The position numbers and the translations under genes are program-made. Below are positions 1 to 10,803 of a DNA stretch of 64,000 nucleotides, in pieces (position 1 is the stretch's first letter; each line of letters opens with the position of its first letter). This DNA comes from Lumbricus terrestris (taxonomy: Eukaryota; Annelida; Clitellata; Crassiclitellata; Lumbricidae). A model generated the notes under the pieces. That model saw nothing but the letters and a program-made list of their open reading frames with translations, did no database searches and was not told the origin of the DNA. Location: NCBI GenBank assembly GCA_949752735.1, contig OX457037.1:36213371-36277370 (forward strand), read 5' to 3'.

Positions 1-117
1 CACTTATTGGCGAGCACATACTGGTAAAGTGAGGGGTGTCCACTGTCCAGGCACTTTTTTGGAGAGGTAAGGGGCGCCCAGGAACTTATTTTTCCACACT
101 TTAAGCACTGACAACGT
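1..117 (-). mobile_element. MITE remnant, CAGTGCTTAAAGTGTGG family
   Basis: Ends in CACACTTTAAGCACTG near 117. It is the reverse complement of the sequence starting at 12311 (CAGTGCTTAAAGTGTGG, then GTGCCTGGACGCCCCTTACC). It is cut by the window edge. Confidence 0.6.
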
Positions 118-586
118 ATAAACCTAAACCTAACTGATTAATAATGCTATTCTGAATACTTCTGAATGTTGACCAGCCTTAGAATGGGTGCATTCTATAT
201 CCTATATATGCTATTCTATTATAGTCATGAATGCAGCGCTATCTTGAATTTATATATAGGCTACACAATTCTTTTCGCACGTGGGCCTCAGTACAGTAAA
301 AGATAAAGTGTCCTACCTGATCTATCGACCTAGGTCTATATACATGCTTTCTTCACACGTGCGCGTCTTTAAATAGACTGAAACTAAGAATTGCTCCTAA
401 TAACTTACTTTATTTAGGGCATTTTAGGCCTATTAATTCAGTTTTACCACGACAAAGTTACCTTAGGCTTACATATGGGCCATTGCTCACATTGAATCAT
501 TTATAGAAGACTTGGGCCCTACTATTTCTTGGTTGAATATAATATAATAGTTTGCAAGTATGCCCTATGAGAGTATAAAATGGAGT

Positions 587-650
587 ATTATTATTATTAT
601 TATTGTTATTGTCATTATTTTTATTATTATTATCATTATTATTATTATTT
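587..650. repeat. (TTA)n microsatellite
   Basis: Interrupted TTA/ATT array. Confidence 0.9.
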
Positions 651-1016
651 TATGATCTTGTCAGCATTTGCCGAATAGGTTATTTAAGTTGTCTCGGCTT
701 GGCCCCGTTTCTTAGTAACGGTGGCGCAATAGACCCGCGCAGAGTTATAAACGCCTATGGAGCGCCAAGCGTCGAAGCATAGCTTCTGCAATAAAACTGA
801 AGCGCTATACCCACGATTGCCTTAAATAAATTCAACGCCAAAATTTAAAGATACAAAACTTAGAATTCATCTACGGATGAAGTTGGAAGATCTAGGTCTA
901 CTTTTGAACGCACCGAGAAACGACAAATGCAATGTCGAGTAGGCTTAAGAAGGCTAAGTTGGAGGAGATATCGTTCCAACTTAAGGTCAATTTCGATCAA
1001 GTAGAATGGTATCTCG

Positions 1017-1160
1017 CAGGGTGAGAATTGTCGGAGGTTTGGGGTTTCAACCCCAGTTTTTCTTAGAGCCCCACATAGTAAAGTCTGCTTTTCACACCCG
1101 CCATTCAAAGTGGATCATAGTCTAACTTTTCCCAGTTGTCTTTCCACAATTCTCACACTG
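1017..1160 (+). mobile_element. MITE with CAGGGTGAGAATTG termini
   Basis: 144 bp between CAGGGTGAGAATTG and CAATTCTCACACTG. The internal TTTCTTAGAGCCC and AAGTCTGCTTTTCACAC are shared with copies at 6693 and 10051. No clear target duplication remains. Confidence 0.8.
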
Positions 1161-2559
1161 GTAAACCTAGATGTTCCTTTGTTTCAGCTCTGTGCATCGT
1201 GGGCGGTAGCTGGCTACACCCCCGCAGGGCACGATGATGAGGAACGGTTCCACGGCTGTATATCAAGGCTTAATCACGTCTGCCATCGGTATAAAGCCGT
1301 GCTAGACTTTCCCAGAAGTCTTTATGATTGAAACGTGCAGCGTCGACTTCCCCAATCCCCATCCGTCGTCTTCAACGACCATCGTCGTCCCACTGAAAGC
1401 TCCGACCGAACGACGCTCTGACGTGTGTGGCAACGCATGCCGGGAACTATCGCTGACAAAAGAACGGGTCGAAAGGTAAATTTGCCAAGTCCTTCATACG
1501 TCATTCGCAAACGTCGTCAGACGGTGGACTTACCTTCTGTTCCATGCACGACAAACACCGAGCAGGAACACCGGCTCCAGAGAGGGTAACAGTCAAAGCC
1601 CTGGACGTGCACCGTGCACACTGCTTGCCAGTTGCCAGCACAGGGGAAGGGGGTTGGAGAGGGAAGGGTTGGTGCAATAATTCTTAGACTATAACCCTTC
1701 AATGGCGATCGGAAAGACGTCAAAAGGACGACGTCTGTCTCGTATAATCCCAATAACGATCGGAATAAACGTCGCACTCAATTACCCGCACCTGAGCAGC
1801 CTAATAATCACCATTTAACTGGCATTAACTCTCAGCAGACAGAGAGCCAGGTAATAATCAGCCATTAGAGTGCATTTCGACGGGAATAATACTAAATTAG
1901 AGCAATCTGAAAGATGCAAATAAGTCGAGGAAGGACTAAGGTGGGAGTTAGATATCGAGCGCGGCGAATATCGACCGCCTCGGCGTGCCATAGTTCTTAT
2001 TTCGACTGCTCTCTCTCTGCTGCGCAAACGCGTCACTCGAACTACTTGACGCTGTCAGCCGTGCGACCGCCATATTTATTCTCCAACGACTCTTGAGTTT
2101 CTCGCAATCGACCCAAGTCCTTAATTATAGGCCAATATGACTTCTAATTACAAGAGCAATTTGTGATTTCTCAGCGAGTAGCACCGAGCGAATAACTGCA
2201 ATGCCAGTCTGCAAAACTAAACGAACAGTAGGCTATATATCAACAAATATCAGTCATTCAAGGTGCAATTAGGCCTAAGACTATCTTCTGATGATGTAGT
2301 TCTAGGTCATTCCTGTGCGCATAATTATTGGCTAAACTGGAAATAATTTATTATTTGTATCACACATCAATACCATCTGTCAGCTCTTGACGAAAATCCC
2401 GTTGGTTGGTTCCACGTGTGTGCGTGAGCCCGCCACTGCGATTCTCTCAGTATGAGCCGAAACCTAGGCCTACTGTTCATTGCTTCGCTTACTGGTTGTT
2501 TGTTGGCTATAGGCCTAACTGTATTTTCACTTGTTAGGCTAGGCCTATAGGCCTATATG

Positions 2560-2720
2560 ATAGCGCCCCTTCAAGCTCTCTACTCAGAGGCGCTCCCGAC
2601 TTCTGAGCGGATAATGCATCGAAGTTTCACGCCGAAACGCTGAGGAATTGCGAGTGAAGGACTTGCCAAGGGTCCCTACGCGGCGACTTGAGGTGGATTC
2701 GAATCTGCAGCCCTTCAATC
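2560..2720 (-). mobile_element. tRNA-derived SINE (family A), truncated at its 5' end
   Basis: Matches the reverse complement of the full SINE at 5626 from the 3' AGCGCCCCTTCAAG tail through the B-box-like GGATTCGAATC. The A-box end is missing. Confidence 0.75.
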
Positions 2721-3110
2721 CCCCATTTTTGGCGAGTGTATTTTTCGGGCAAGGAGGCCCGAGAAAATATTAAACAAGCAATACTTGACACTGAACGCTT
2801 ATTGCCACACCATAGGCCCTATTATTATTAGCCTATAATTATGATATATCTCCCAGTTCCAATTTGAGCGAGGCGAGTTAGATAGGCCTAGGTCAAAGCC
2901 ATGCATGGTGGATATAGGTATAGCCGAAATTCGCGGAAAATGTTTTGAATTCACGGTATACGTTGTAATTATAGGGGAAAATCGCAACAAATTCACGAGT
3001 CGAAACTTGCCCAAAGTAGCGGTAATTCGTGGCATTTGAGGAATTCACAGTAGGCTATACCGGCCTAATTGTAATATTCCACAGATCACGGAATTTTCAT
3101 GATTTGAATT

Positions 3111-3235
3111 CAGTGGCGGCGCCAGGATTTTAGTTTTAGGGGCTGAATCCTAGCTGAGGAAATGTTCCATTCTGGCCCACCAAAATTTCTGACGACCTTT
3201 TTTAGTCATCCGGTCGAAAATCGTGGAAATATCTA
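3111..3235 (+). mobile_element. MITE remnant, CAGTGGCGGCGCCAGGAT family
   Basis: Left terminus and the internal GACGACCTTTTTTAGTCAT motif are present. The right terminus is missing. Confidence 0.6.
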
Positions 3236-3248
3236 TCTATATATATAT

Positions 3249-3365
3249 CTCATTGGCAATAGACGAATCTGCTGATGTTAGAGATACAGCTCCGGTATCT
3301 CGGATATTTCGGGCAGTGAGTATAACACTTTTCAGGCATCAGCAGATTCGTCTATTGTCAATGAG
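3249..3365. repeat. Inverted repeat, about 29-bp arms
   Basis: CTCATTGGCAATAGACGAAT with its extension to GCTGATG is mirrored by CATCAGCAGATTCGTCTATT with its extension to CAATGAG, with one or two mismatches and a loop of about 60 nt. Confidence 0.8.
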
Positions 3366-4383
3366 AAAAACTTGCCATTTGTTGTAAAGAAATGCAATTT
3401 ACTTCCTATAAGGTTATCAGCAAGTTCTTCAATCCGTCTCACCATTGTGCTATTTATTAGGCCTAATATAGTGGGATATCTTTAAAGTTGGCTTCAATCT
3501 TTTTGTCTCCTGGCATTCTGGCAGCTTTATCAAGAATTGGCTTCACAATAATTATTTTGCCAGTCTGTCATGCAGTCTGTCAGTGAGACAGCCAAGCATC
3601 CGACTGCATGCAGCTATCTATTCAATCAGTCAGTCGTTGAAGCAATCATGCAACCAACAGCAACTTATGCAATCAGTCAGTCAGAGATTTGTATAGGCCT
3701 CTGAGGCATGAGATGATTTTGAACAGAAAGAACCCTTCTCAGTGTGCGGTCCTTTATTCTAAACCTCTATAGATTCATCATTCAGCTGCACACAGGAAGG
3801 AAGCATCACTGCAGTTCATCTACAAAGACGTCAAAATAGTCTTTGTCAATAATTCGAAAGCCGTGATTGTTAATTGTCACGAACAATTAGAAACGGCACC
3901 AAACGAGAGTGATTATAGCTCTGACGCAACCTATAGTCTCCATAGTCTCCACTCTCCATTCACGTCATAAAAAGACGACATCCACAAAGCATCTCCTCCT
4001 CAGCAGCCTGCCTCCGCAGCCCATTGCATCATCGATCATCACCATCCGACAGCATCAGCACTCGAAGCTGCAGCATCAGCAGCCAATAGAATTCCGTCTT
4101 GAGGATGGACGCCCGTTGGACCGGTGCCACCCACCCACCCACACGGTCCCCCAATGGCTGTGGCAGCAAAAGATCGACATCGGTCCACCTTCGTCAATCT
4201 TCCTTCTATTCGTGTTAAAGAAGTCGCCAGCCATTTAGTTTCTTCAAAGACTCAATCTGATTCTGACGGACTTGACTTGTTATAGCTCCGATATATGTGA
4301 GCTGCACATGGTCTTCCTGACATCATTTATTTCTGTGTGACACTGAGAATAATTTCTGATAGTTGCAATTCTAGTCTAGAAAG

Positions 4384-5068
4384 ATGTCCAAGTCGCTCTT
4401 CACCGTAGAATCTCTGATTCTTCCGACGAAGAGGAAGTCTGGTAGCATTGGTGGTGTTGGTGGCATTGGTGGTGGTGGTGGTGTTGGTGGTGTTGGTGCT
4501 GCGATAGTATCACCGTCTCCTACGTCACCTCAAGACCTGATGAAGTCGATCGCCTATGGTGAGATCGTCCGTCGTTTCTACTGCGACGCTTCCGGCAACA
4601 CCGGGGCCCACCATCATCCACGACCACCCCTCATCGACTACCGGCTCCTCGTACCCTCGCTTCCCGATCGCTACGACGCCCCCTCATGGGTCCAACATCC
4701 TCCTCCCCCCGTCCATCCCTGCTGTCTGCTGTGTCGCCCCGCGGGGTACCCGGCTCCACTACAGCAAGCCCCTGCCGGACGCCCATTGCGAGGAGAGCCC
4801 GAACTACCCAGAATGCGATGCGACGAGGTCGTCATGGCCGCCGGTTCAGCACTGCAGACACTACTTCCGGTGGAGAAAGAACCCGGATCACAGATGCATT
4901 CCAGAACGGATTTCAATCAGACGATGACGACAAATGGCGGGAAGTTATCGCGCATGCGTCGATCGGATTCGGCGGGAAGAAGTAGCGGCGGGAAAGGTCA
5001 GAGGTCAGAATCCGGGTCACAGGTCGTCGAGAAAAACCTCATCGGACAATGCCTCGATACCACGAACG
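4384..5068 (+). CDS. Gsx: Gsx ParaHox transcription factor, exon 1 (N-terminal region)
   Basis: The ATG at 4384 opens a protein starting MSKSLFTVESLI, which matches the conserved Gsx N-terminus (MSRSFYVDSLI or MPRSFLVDSLV in vertebrates). A Gly/Val stretch follows, encoded by a GGTGGT-rich tract (4440-4500), then Pro/His-rich sequence and CCLLC, which may correspond to the Cys-rich CVCPLC segment of vertebrate Gsx. The frame stays open to 5091. The homeobox exon needs a phase-1 donor. In-frame phase-1 candidates are G|GTGAGA at 4559, G|GTCAGA near 4998 and G|GTATAA at 5069; I chose 5069 because the GC-rich, coding-like composition continues to there. A second frame is open from 4544 to 4927, so a sequencing indel or another junction is possible. 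The start is well supported and the end is not. Confidence 0.72.
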
Positions 5069-5229
5069 GTATAAACTATGGTTTCTGTTGATTTCATTAA
5101 TATTGTTGTGAGGTTAATTGACTTCATCTCAGTTGCTTCTAGTCGGGTGGATTTAATCTCTTACTAATCATCTCAACTCCTGGATGTCCTCTAATCGCCA
5201 ATCCCTTAGTGATTCTAAGACTCGGTTCG

Positions 5230-6450
5230 TCTGGTTATAATAGGTACCACTCCCAGCAATGCCAGAAGCTTGATCTTGCTGTTTTCGCCGAAAAGTTTTC
5301 GCCGAAAAATTTCCGCTCTTTTCCTTCCCGTTAAGTGTGAGGGATCTGGGTGTTGCACTTGACAGCTCACAACACCCTTACTGAGCACATCCCCAATCTC
5401 ACAGCTCCTCCTTTTTCATTTCTGGCGTCTCAGGGTCATTCGTTGTTCTGCCTCATCCTCCATTTTCGCTTTTACAAGTTCTCGAAAATACTATAGGCCT
5501 ACTGCAATTTCCTTCTCATTGGTCTTCGTAAGGTTCAGGGCGTGGCCGCCCATCCCTATCAGAGCTTCAGTCGGTGTTCATGTTCAACTCAGCTGTTCGA
5601 CTTGGGTCTACTGCCTAAGTTGAATGGGGCGCGGTGGCGTAGTGGGTATGTTAGTCGCCTCAATTGCAGCCGAAGGTTTGCAGGTTCGAATCCATCTCAA
5701 GCCGCCGCGTAGGGACCTTGTGCAAGTCCTTCACTCGCAATTGCTCAGCGCTTCGACGGGAAACTCCGATGCAGTGTCCGCTCTGCAGTCTGGAGCGCCT
5801 CTGAGTAGGGGACTTGAACTGGCGCTATAACAAGTGCGCATACATAAATACATAAAACTGTACATACTGCCTGCCTTCCCATGCATGTAGGCCTACTTCC
5901 TGCCTTCCCATGCATGTACTCTCGCATCTCTAGCTTTATGTTTGGTGAGCTTCATTGGTTTCTTCTCCGTGCTCGCATGCAATTTAGGATCCTCACTCTG
6001 AAGTGTCGGATCCCAGGAACGGATCCAGGAGGCCAATCCGGCTATGGCCCCCATTGAGAAACTTCCACAGCCTATTTTCATGACATTTCGACCAAATGAT
6101 TGAAAAAAGGACGTCAGATTTTTTGGCCAAAGACCCCAGAAATTTTTGGACCAAAGACCCAAATTTTCCCTCCCCCCTTCGAAGATTTCTGTGTCCACCC
6201 CTGTCTGATCCTCAAGGCTCAGCGGGGTCTTGCCCCAGATATCTTGCTTCATCTCACCGTCCACTTCGTTCATTCTCCCTCTAGAACTGTTATGTCTGCG
6301 TCTCGATAATTAGTAGGCCCTATTGCCTCAATTGGTCCTTCTCTTTGGAAAGCGCGTTCTCTTTCTTTTCGCTCTCCAATTCCGTCTGCGGGCAGGCAGT
6401 CTCTCTTTTTCCTTCTCTCTTCTCAATACAATACAATACAATACAAATTG
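5230..6450 (+). mobile_element. Decayed CR1/L2-like LINE fragment, interrupted
   Basis: Broken translations resemble the C-terminal region of CR1/L2-type reverse transcriptases: RDLGVALDSS near 5343, then CNFLLIGLRKVQG near 5502, and AQRGLAPDILLHLTVHFV near 6213. A SINE (5626-5862) and an unrelated repeat (about 5890-6200) interrupt it. It ends in (CAATA)n at 6425-6446. Confidence 0.6.
5626..5862 (+). mobile_element. tRNA-derived SINE (family A), full length
   Basis: Pol III A box TGGCGTAGTGG (5635-5645) and B box GGTTCGAATCC (5683-5693) in tRNA-like spacing, then a body with GGGACCTTGTGCAAGTCCTTC and a tail GAGCGCCTCTGAGTAG then GGCGCTATAACAAG. The tail resembles the 3' ends of the CR1/L2-like LINEs here, which suggests LINE-driven mobilisation. 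Confidence 0.88.
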
Positions 6451-6692
6451 CCTCATGATGAAGACAAAGAATTAACGGAACACGAGGCAAGAGGAAGATT
6501 CTTCAGTCGGTATACGGTAAGGCGATTAAGGCGGACAGAAATGCCACGGGGTATGGATAAACAACGCATTAATGACCAGCTGTATATAATAGAGAGGGAT
6601 GTCCATCTCCACAGAAATTTTTTAAATTTCCACATTGCAATGGCACATGTCTGTGAATCTTATAGCATTTGGCACTCTGATCCGTATGGAAT

Positions 6693-7110
6693 CAGGGTGA
6701 GAATTGCTGGGGGAGGTTGGGGCTTCAACCCCCAGTGTTTCTTAGAGCCCATAGTAGGCCTAAAGTCTGCTTTTCACACACCAATTTCAAGTGGATCATG
6801 GTCCAACCCCATGGGCGGGCAGAGTTTGGTTTCAGTTCTTAGGGGCTAAAAATAACTTTGACTTTGGGGTGGAGACTTGTCGTCGACCAAATTTCTGATG
6901 ACCTTTTTTAGTCCTTCAGTCGAAATTTCGTGAAAATATACTATTTTCCTGGCAAAAACGCTGACAACCTTTTTCATTCAGTCTTTTGCTTGAAATCTCG
7001 TGGAGAATTTTTCCGGGGTTTTCTTGGGGGGGCTTAGCCCCTCAAGCACTTGATAAACTCCACCCATAGCATGCCAACCCCCCAGTTATTTTTCCACAAT
7101 TCTCACACTG
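6693..7110 (+). mobile_element. MITE with CAGGGTGAGAATTG termini carrying a nested insertion
   Basis: Flanked by the 8-bp duplication TATGGAAT (6685-6692 and 7111-7118). Without the insert at 6811-7073 it matches the copy at 1017-1160. The 8-bp duplication points to the hAT superfamily. Confidence 0.88.
6811..7073 (+). mobile_element. MITE with GGGCGG/CCACCC termini nested in another MITE
   Basis: Flanked by CCAACCCC (6803-6810 and 7074-7081). Relatives at 45395, 60395 and 60888 share GGGCGGAG ends and the TGATGACCTTTTTTAGTC module. Confidence 0.82.
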
Positions 7111-7374
7111 TATGGAATGACGGATAATGCACCACGTACGTTGGAAGTCTATAGCCCATAGCAGTGTTCTGACATAATTGCTTTACTAACCAAAATGTTA
7201 CTTGACATCAAGAGGCCTATAGATGTCTATAGTAACTAGAGACAATTATTGATGCCTATAGGCTATACGCACTGCTAGTATAGTGCAATAGATTCTCATT
7301 AGCCTGACATCTGGTTTCCATGATCCACTGCAGAGCTTCTTCAAAGAATGCAAGCTTCTTCAAAGAGAGCAGTA

Positions 7375-7660
7375 GGCTACAATGCAATGCAACAGAATAC
7401 TGTCAATACAATTGATACAGTAGCATGCACAGCGCATTTAGATACAATTTACAATGAAGCGAAATGCAACACAATGCAATACAATGCAGTATGATGCAAT
7501 GCAATAAAACGACATGCAATAAAGTGCAATGCAATGCAGCATGATACAATGCAATAAAACGAAATACAATACAATGCAATATGAGCCAATTTACAATGAA
7601 GCGAAATACAGCAGGGCCTACAATGCAATAAGTTTTATGGTGCAGTGCAATGCAGGGGCG
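7375..7660. repeat. Imperfect (AATGC)n minisatellite
   Basis: Long run of ATGCAATGCAATAC-type pentamer variants. The same sequence type continues at 9603-10050, so it was probably one tract later split by insertions. Confidence 0.75.
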
Positions 7661-8133
7661 GATCCAGAGGGGAAATCAGGCTATGGACCCCCATTTGGAA
7701 ATTTCCTTATTTTTCACCAGCTATTCTGGCGGGGAAAGTGGACGTGGCCCCTCCATCAGTTTCGTAGGGCCCCCTCCCCATGAGGTTCGCACAGGCTTTC
7801 AACATTGCAGTGGGAAAAGTGACAGGGAAGACAGAGAGTAAAAGGTTAAAGGGAAAAAGTAGTGTATGACTAAAAAAGGTCATTAGCTATTTTGGCGGGG
7901 AAAATGGTATGGCTTTCCGGGAAATGCCCGAAATATCGACCAAACGACCAAAAAGTCATCAACTATTTTGGCGGGCAAAGTAGTGTATTTTTCTGACATT
8001 TCCAACAAATGGCTACAAAAACGGCGACGACAATTTTTTCTGACCCAAGATTTTACGGCCAAGACCACAACAAAAATTCTGACCCAAGACCAAAAATTTT
8101 GCCCCCCCTCGAAAATTTCTGGGTCCGCCTCTG
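7653..8133 (+). mobile_element. MITE with CAGGGGCGGATCCAGA termini
   Basis: Bounded by CAGGGGCGGATCC and GGGTCCGCCTCTG and flanked by GTGCAATG (7645-7652 and 8134-8141). It carries several copies of the GACTAAAAAAGGTCAT module. Confidence 0.85.
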
Positions 8134-8175
8134 GTGCAATGAAAAGAAATATAATGCAACGCCACGCAATACAAT

Positions 8176-9602
8176 CAGTGTTTAATCTAGTCCCCCTCCT
8201 CTGGGGGGGAATTCAGGTTTCTGGGGGGGAGACAATTGGGCGTCCGAAGGACGGTCGTGAGGCGCGTAGCGCCGAGACTGGGAGGGGGAGGGGTATGGGG
8301 AGGGGGATGTGCCCCCTCCCCATCAGAAATTTTTGAATTTCCACATTGCAATGGCAGCATTTTAAGGTGTCATCTTTACAAAATACCTGTACTTTTTCAG
8401 ATCCTCATCAGAAATTTTTTGAATTTCCACATTGCAATGGCAGCATTTTAAGGTGTCATCTTAACAAAATAAACTTTGTAATTTTAAAAAAGAACTTTTT
8501 GAATTTCCACATTTCAATGGCAGTATTTTAAGGTGTCATCTTTAAAAAGCTGTCCTTTTTCAGTGCTTATAAGAGTGGCCTAAGACTTGAATAAATAATA
8601 TGCAATGCTTAAAAAATGTTTTTGTGGGAGTTTCCACACTGTAATGGTATCCTTTCAAGATAGCAAAATAACTCCATTATTTCATTACTGATAAAGTGTT
8701 TTAGGATTTCAATATATATTTATATAATATAATTATAATTACAATAAAAATATCTTTATGTATCGAGTTCAGCAGCTCAAGTTCAGCAGGTCAGCTTTGT
8801 TGTTGCTGGGTTATTCTAATGTATAACTGCAGACATGACTATATAAGCTGACTTTTAAGCACTATAATCAGCTTATCTCTGTTTCCCAATAATATTTATG
8901 GTCCTGAATTGCTGATCAAGATACACTTTCCGAAATCATATGGTACACAAATCAACCAAGAACTAATAAACAACTGGTACCAAAATTTACCTGGAAGCCA
9001 CAATATAGTAATGATGTTGTTTTACCAGGTGTTCAAATAATAGGACCAAACCATTTTGAAATTTGACAGTTTAAAATTTGAAGGATAGCACTGGAGAGAA
9101 GCCATTCAGTTGTACAAGAATAGTATTTGTATAAAAATTAACAGTAAGTTATACTCATTTTAGCCGGGTTGTGTCATATATTATAATAGTAAAAAATTAC
9201 TATTGCCATATAATAGAAAATAATATTACGGTATAGGTCTATTATCATAACAGTTCATGTAATGCGATGATGTAAACAGCAACTAAAAACTATTATCATT
9301 TTGACACATTTTTTTGGAGCGGATGTCATCTCTGTTTTTAGTTAAGAAAAATAGTGTTTATACAAATATATACAGTAAGTTATACTCATTACAACATGAT
9401 AATATCATATATTATAGTAGTAAATAATGTCATTATAATCATATAATAGTAAATAATATCACGGTATATTACAACACTTAATGTAAAACAATGATGAAAA
9501 CAGTAACTAAAAAATAATATCATTTTGTGAAATTTTTCTGGGGGGAAATGTCAATCCTGGGGGGGGAACTTTCCCCCCCAGAGACGTCTAGATTAAACAC
9601 TG
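8176..9602 (-). mobile_element. CAGTGTTTAATCTAG transposon, copy 1, with short satellite array
   Basis: 1,427 bp between perfect termini CAGTGTTTAATCTAG and CTAGATTAAACACTG, flanked by AATACAAT on both sides (8168-8175, 9603-9610). It holds about three satellite monomers (8325-8560) and no transposase that I can recognise. Orientation is opposite to copies 2 and 3. Confidence 0.9.
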
Positions 9603-10050
9603 AATACAATAATTATGAAATGCAATACAATATTATGCAACACAGTACAATGCAATTATACTACAACATTATCTGGAATTTCTTTGTATTGAATTGCAAT
9701 GTTTTGCATGGCATTGTCTAGAACTGCACTGCATCAAATTGCAATGTTTCGCATTGTCTAGAATTGCATTGCATTGCAATGTTTCGCATTGTCTAGAATT
9801 GCACTGTATGGCAATGTTTTGTATTGTCTAGAACTGCGCATTGCATCAAATTGCAATGTTTCGCATTGTCTAGAATTGCATCAAATTGCAATGTTTCGCA
9901 TTGTCTAGAATTGCATCAAATTGCAATGTTTCGCATTGTCTAGAATTGCATCAAATTGCAATGTTTCGCATTGTCTAGAATTGCGTTGCATTGAATCGCA
10001 ATGCATTTCATTGCATTGTCTGAATTGTACAACATTGCATTGAATATTGT
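9603..10050. repeat. Tandem minisatellite, about 35-bp unit
   Basis: Repeats of TTGCAATGTTTCGCATTG then TCTAGAATTGCATCAAA, cleanest from 9840 to 9990. It grades into AATGC-type sequence. Confidence 0.85.
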
Positions 10051-10197
10051 CAGTGTGAGAATTGTGGAAAAATAACTGGGGGGGGTTGGACCATTATCCA
10101 CTTGGAATTGGGGTGTCAAAAACATACTTTAACATGGGGCTCTAAGAAAGACTGGGGGGGTCGAAACCCCCCAACCCCCCCGGCAATTCTCACCCTG
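10051..10197 (-). mobile_element. MITE with CAGTGTGAGAATTG termini next to the Gsx homeobox exon
   Basis: 147 bp between CAGTGTGAGAATTG and CAATTCTCACCCTG, flanked by AATATTGT (10043-10050, 10198-10205). It ends 24 bp before the exon. Its right terminus contains TTCTCAC, which fits a branch-point consensus. Confidence 0.9.
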
Positions 10198-10221
10198 AAT
10201 ATTGTATTCTATCATAACAAG

Positions 10222-10670
10222 GTGGCGGACGGGGAGGATGCGACGACGACAAATCCTCAGCAGACGACATCCGGTGCATCAAGCGCATGCGCACAGCCTT
10301 CACGAGCGTCCAGCTGTTGGAACTGGAGCGCCAGTTCTCCGCCAACATGTATCTGTCTCGTTTGCGTCGGATTGAGATCGCAGCATATCTGAATCTGTCG
10401 GAGAAGCAGATCAAGATCTGGTTTCAGAATCGACGGGTCAAGTACAAGAAAGAGGGTCCGCTGAAGTGCCACAGCCAGCACGCCTCCTGCCCCTGCCAGC
10501 TGAGGACCTGCTCCCAGAAGGCAAGGCGAAACGGAGAACCGGAAACGACGACGACGACGACGAGGAAGCAAGCGGAAGTGGCGACGACGAAACGGAATTG
10601 GGATTCAATGCAGTCGATGTCGACGACGGAGGATGAGACAATGGAAGGAATGGAATCGTCGATTGATTGA
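10222..10670 (+). CDS. Gsx: Gsx ParaHox transcription factor, exon 2 (homeodomain and C-terminus)
   Basis: This exon encodes a complete 60-residue homeodomain (10278-10457). Signature residues are KRMRTAFTS, the helix-1 LLELERQF, the diagnostic [13 protein letters not shown], and recognition helix [15 protein letters not shown] with Gln50 and Asn51. This closely matches Gsx proteins ([42 protein letters not shown]) and differs from Hox, Xlox/Pdx and Cdx. The C-terminus has a Cys-containing HASCPC segment resembling HAGCKC of GSX2, then Thr/Arg/Glu-rich sequence and the stop at 10668. The 5' boundary is the AG at 10220-10221 (phase 1). An AG at 10259-10260 is also phase 1 and would drop 13 residues. 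The protein should be a nuclear DNA-binding factor; the family patterns anterior or ventral neuroectoderm. Homeodomain identity is near certain and the exact acceptor less so. Confidence 0.95.
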
Positions 10671-10795
10671 TTGGTTGATTGATTGACTGATTGATTGTCT
10701 GATTGACTGACTGATTGATTGATTGGCTGATTGATATATTGATTGATTGTCTGATTGATTGACTGATTGATTGTCTGATTGACTGACTGATTGAT
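10660..10795. repeat. (TTGA)n microsatellite, first part
   Basis: GATTGATTG array that begins inside the last Gsx codons and stop. It is interrupted by the MITE at 10804-11207 and resumes at 11208. Confidence 0.92.
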
Positions 10796-10803
10796 TGATT
10801 GGC

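Larger units (their letters stand above)
1..4383. other. Gsx upstream region, no other gene seen
   Basis: I see no convincing exon. The region holds a partial MITE at the window edge (1-117), a TTA microsatellite (587-650), a MITE (1017-1160), a SINE remnant (2560-2720), a MITE remnant beginning at 3111, a hairpin (3249-3365) and CAGT-rich sequence (3560-3690). The Gsx promoter and 5' UTR must lie in the 3' part, but no TATA box or initiator could be assigned. The short ORF at 3909-4238 has no recognisable protein features. Confidence 0.6.
5069..10221 (+). other. Gsx intron, filled by transposons
   Basis: Runs from the chosen donor to the homeobox-exon acceptor. It contains a decayed LINE interrupted by a SINE (5230-6450), a MITE with a second MITE nested inside (6693-7110), AATGC-rich minisatellite DNA (7375-7660 and 9603-10050), a further MITE (7653-8133), a satellite-bearing transposon (8176-9602) and a MITE ending 24 bp before the exon (10051-10197). 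No additional exon is recognised. Confidence 0.7.

Noticed and set aside
3909..4238. 109-codon ORF upstream of Gsx
   Set aside because: Low-complexity Gln/His/Ser/Pro sequence without family features; probably 5' UTR or chance.
4556..4927. 123-codon ORF in the second frame of Gsx exon 1
   Set aside because: The conserved MSKSLFTVESLI start is in the other frame. Kept only as a caveat about an indel.
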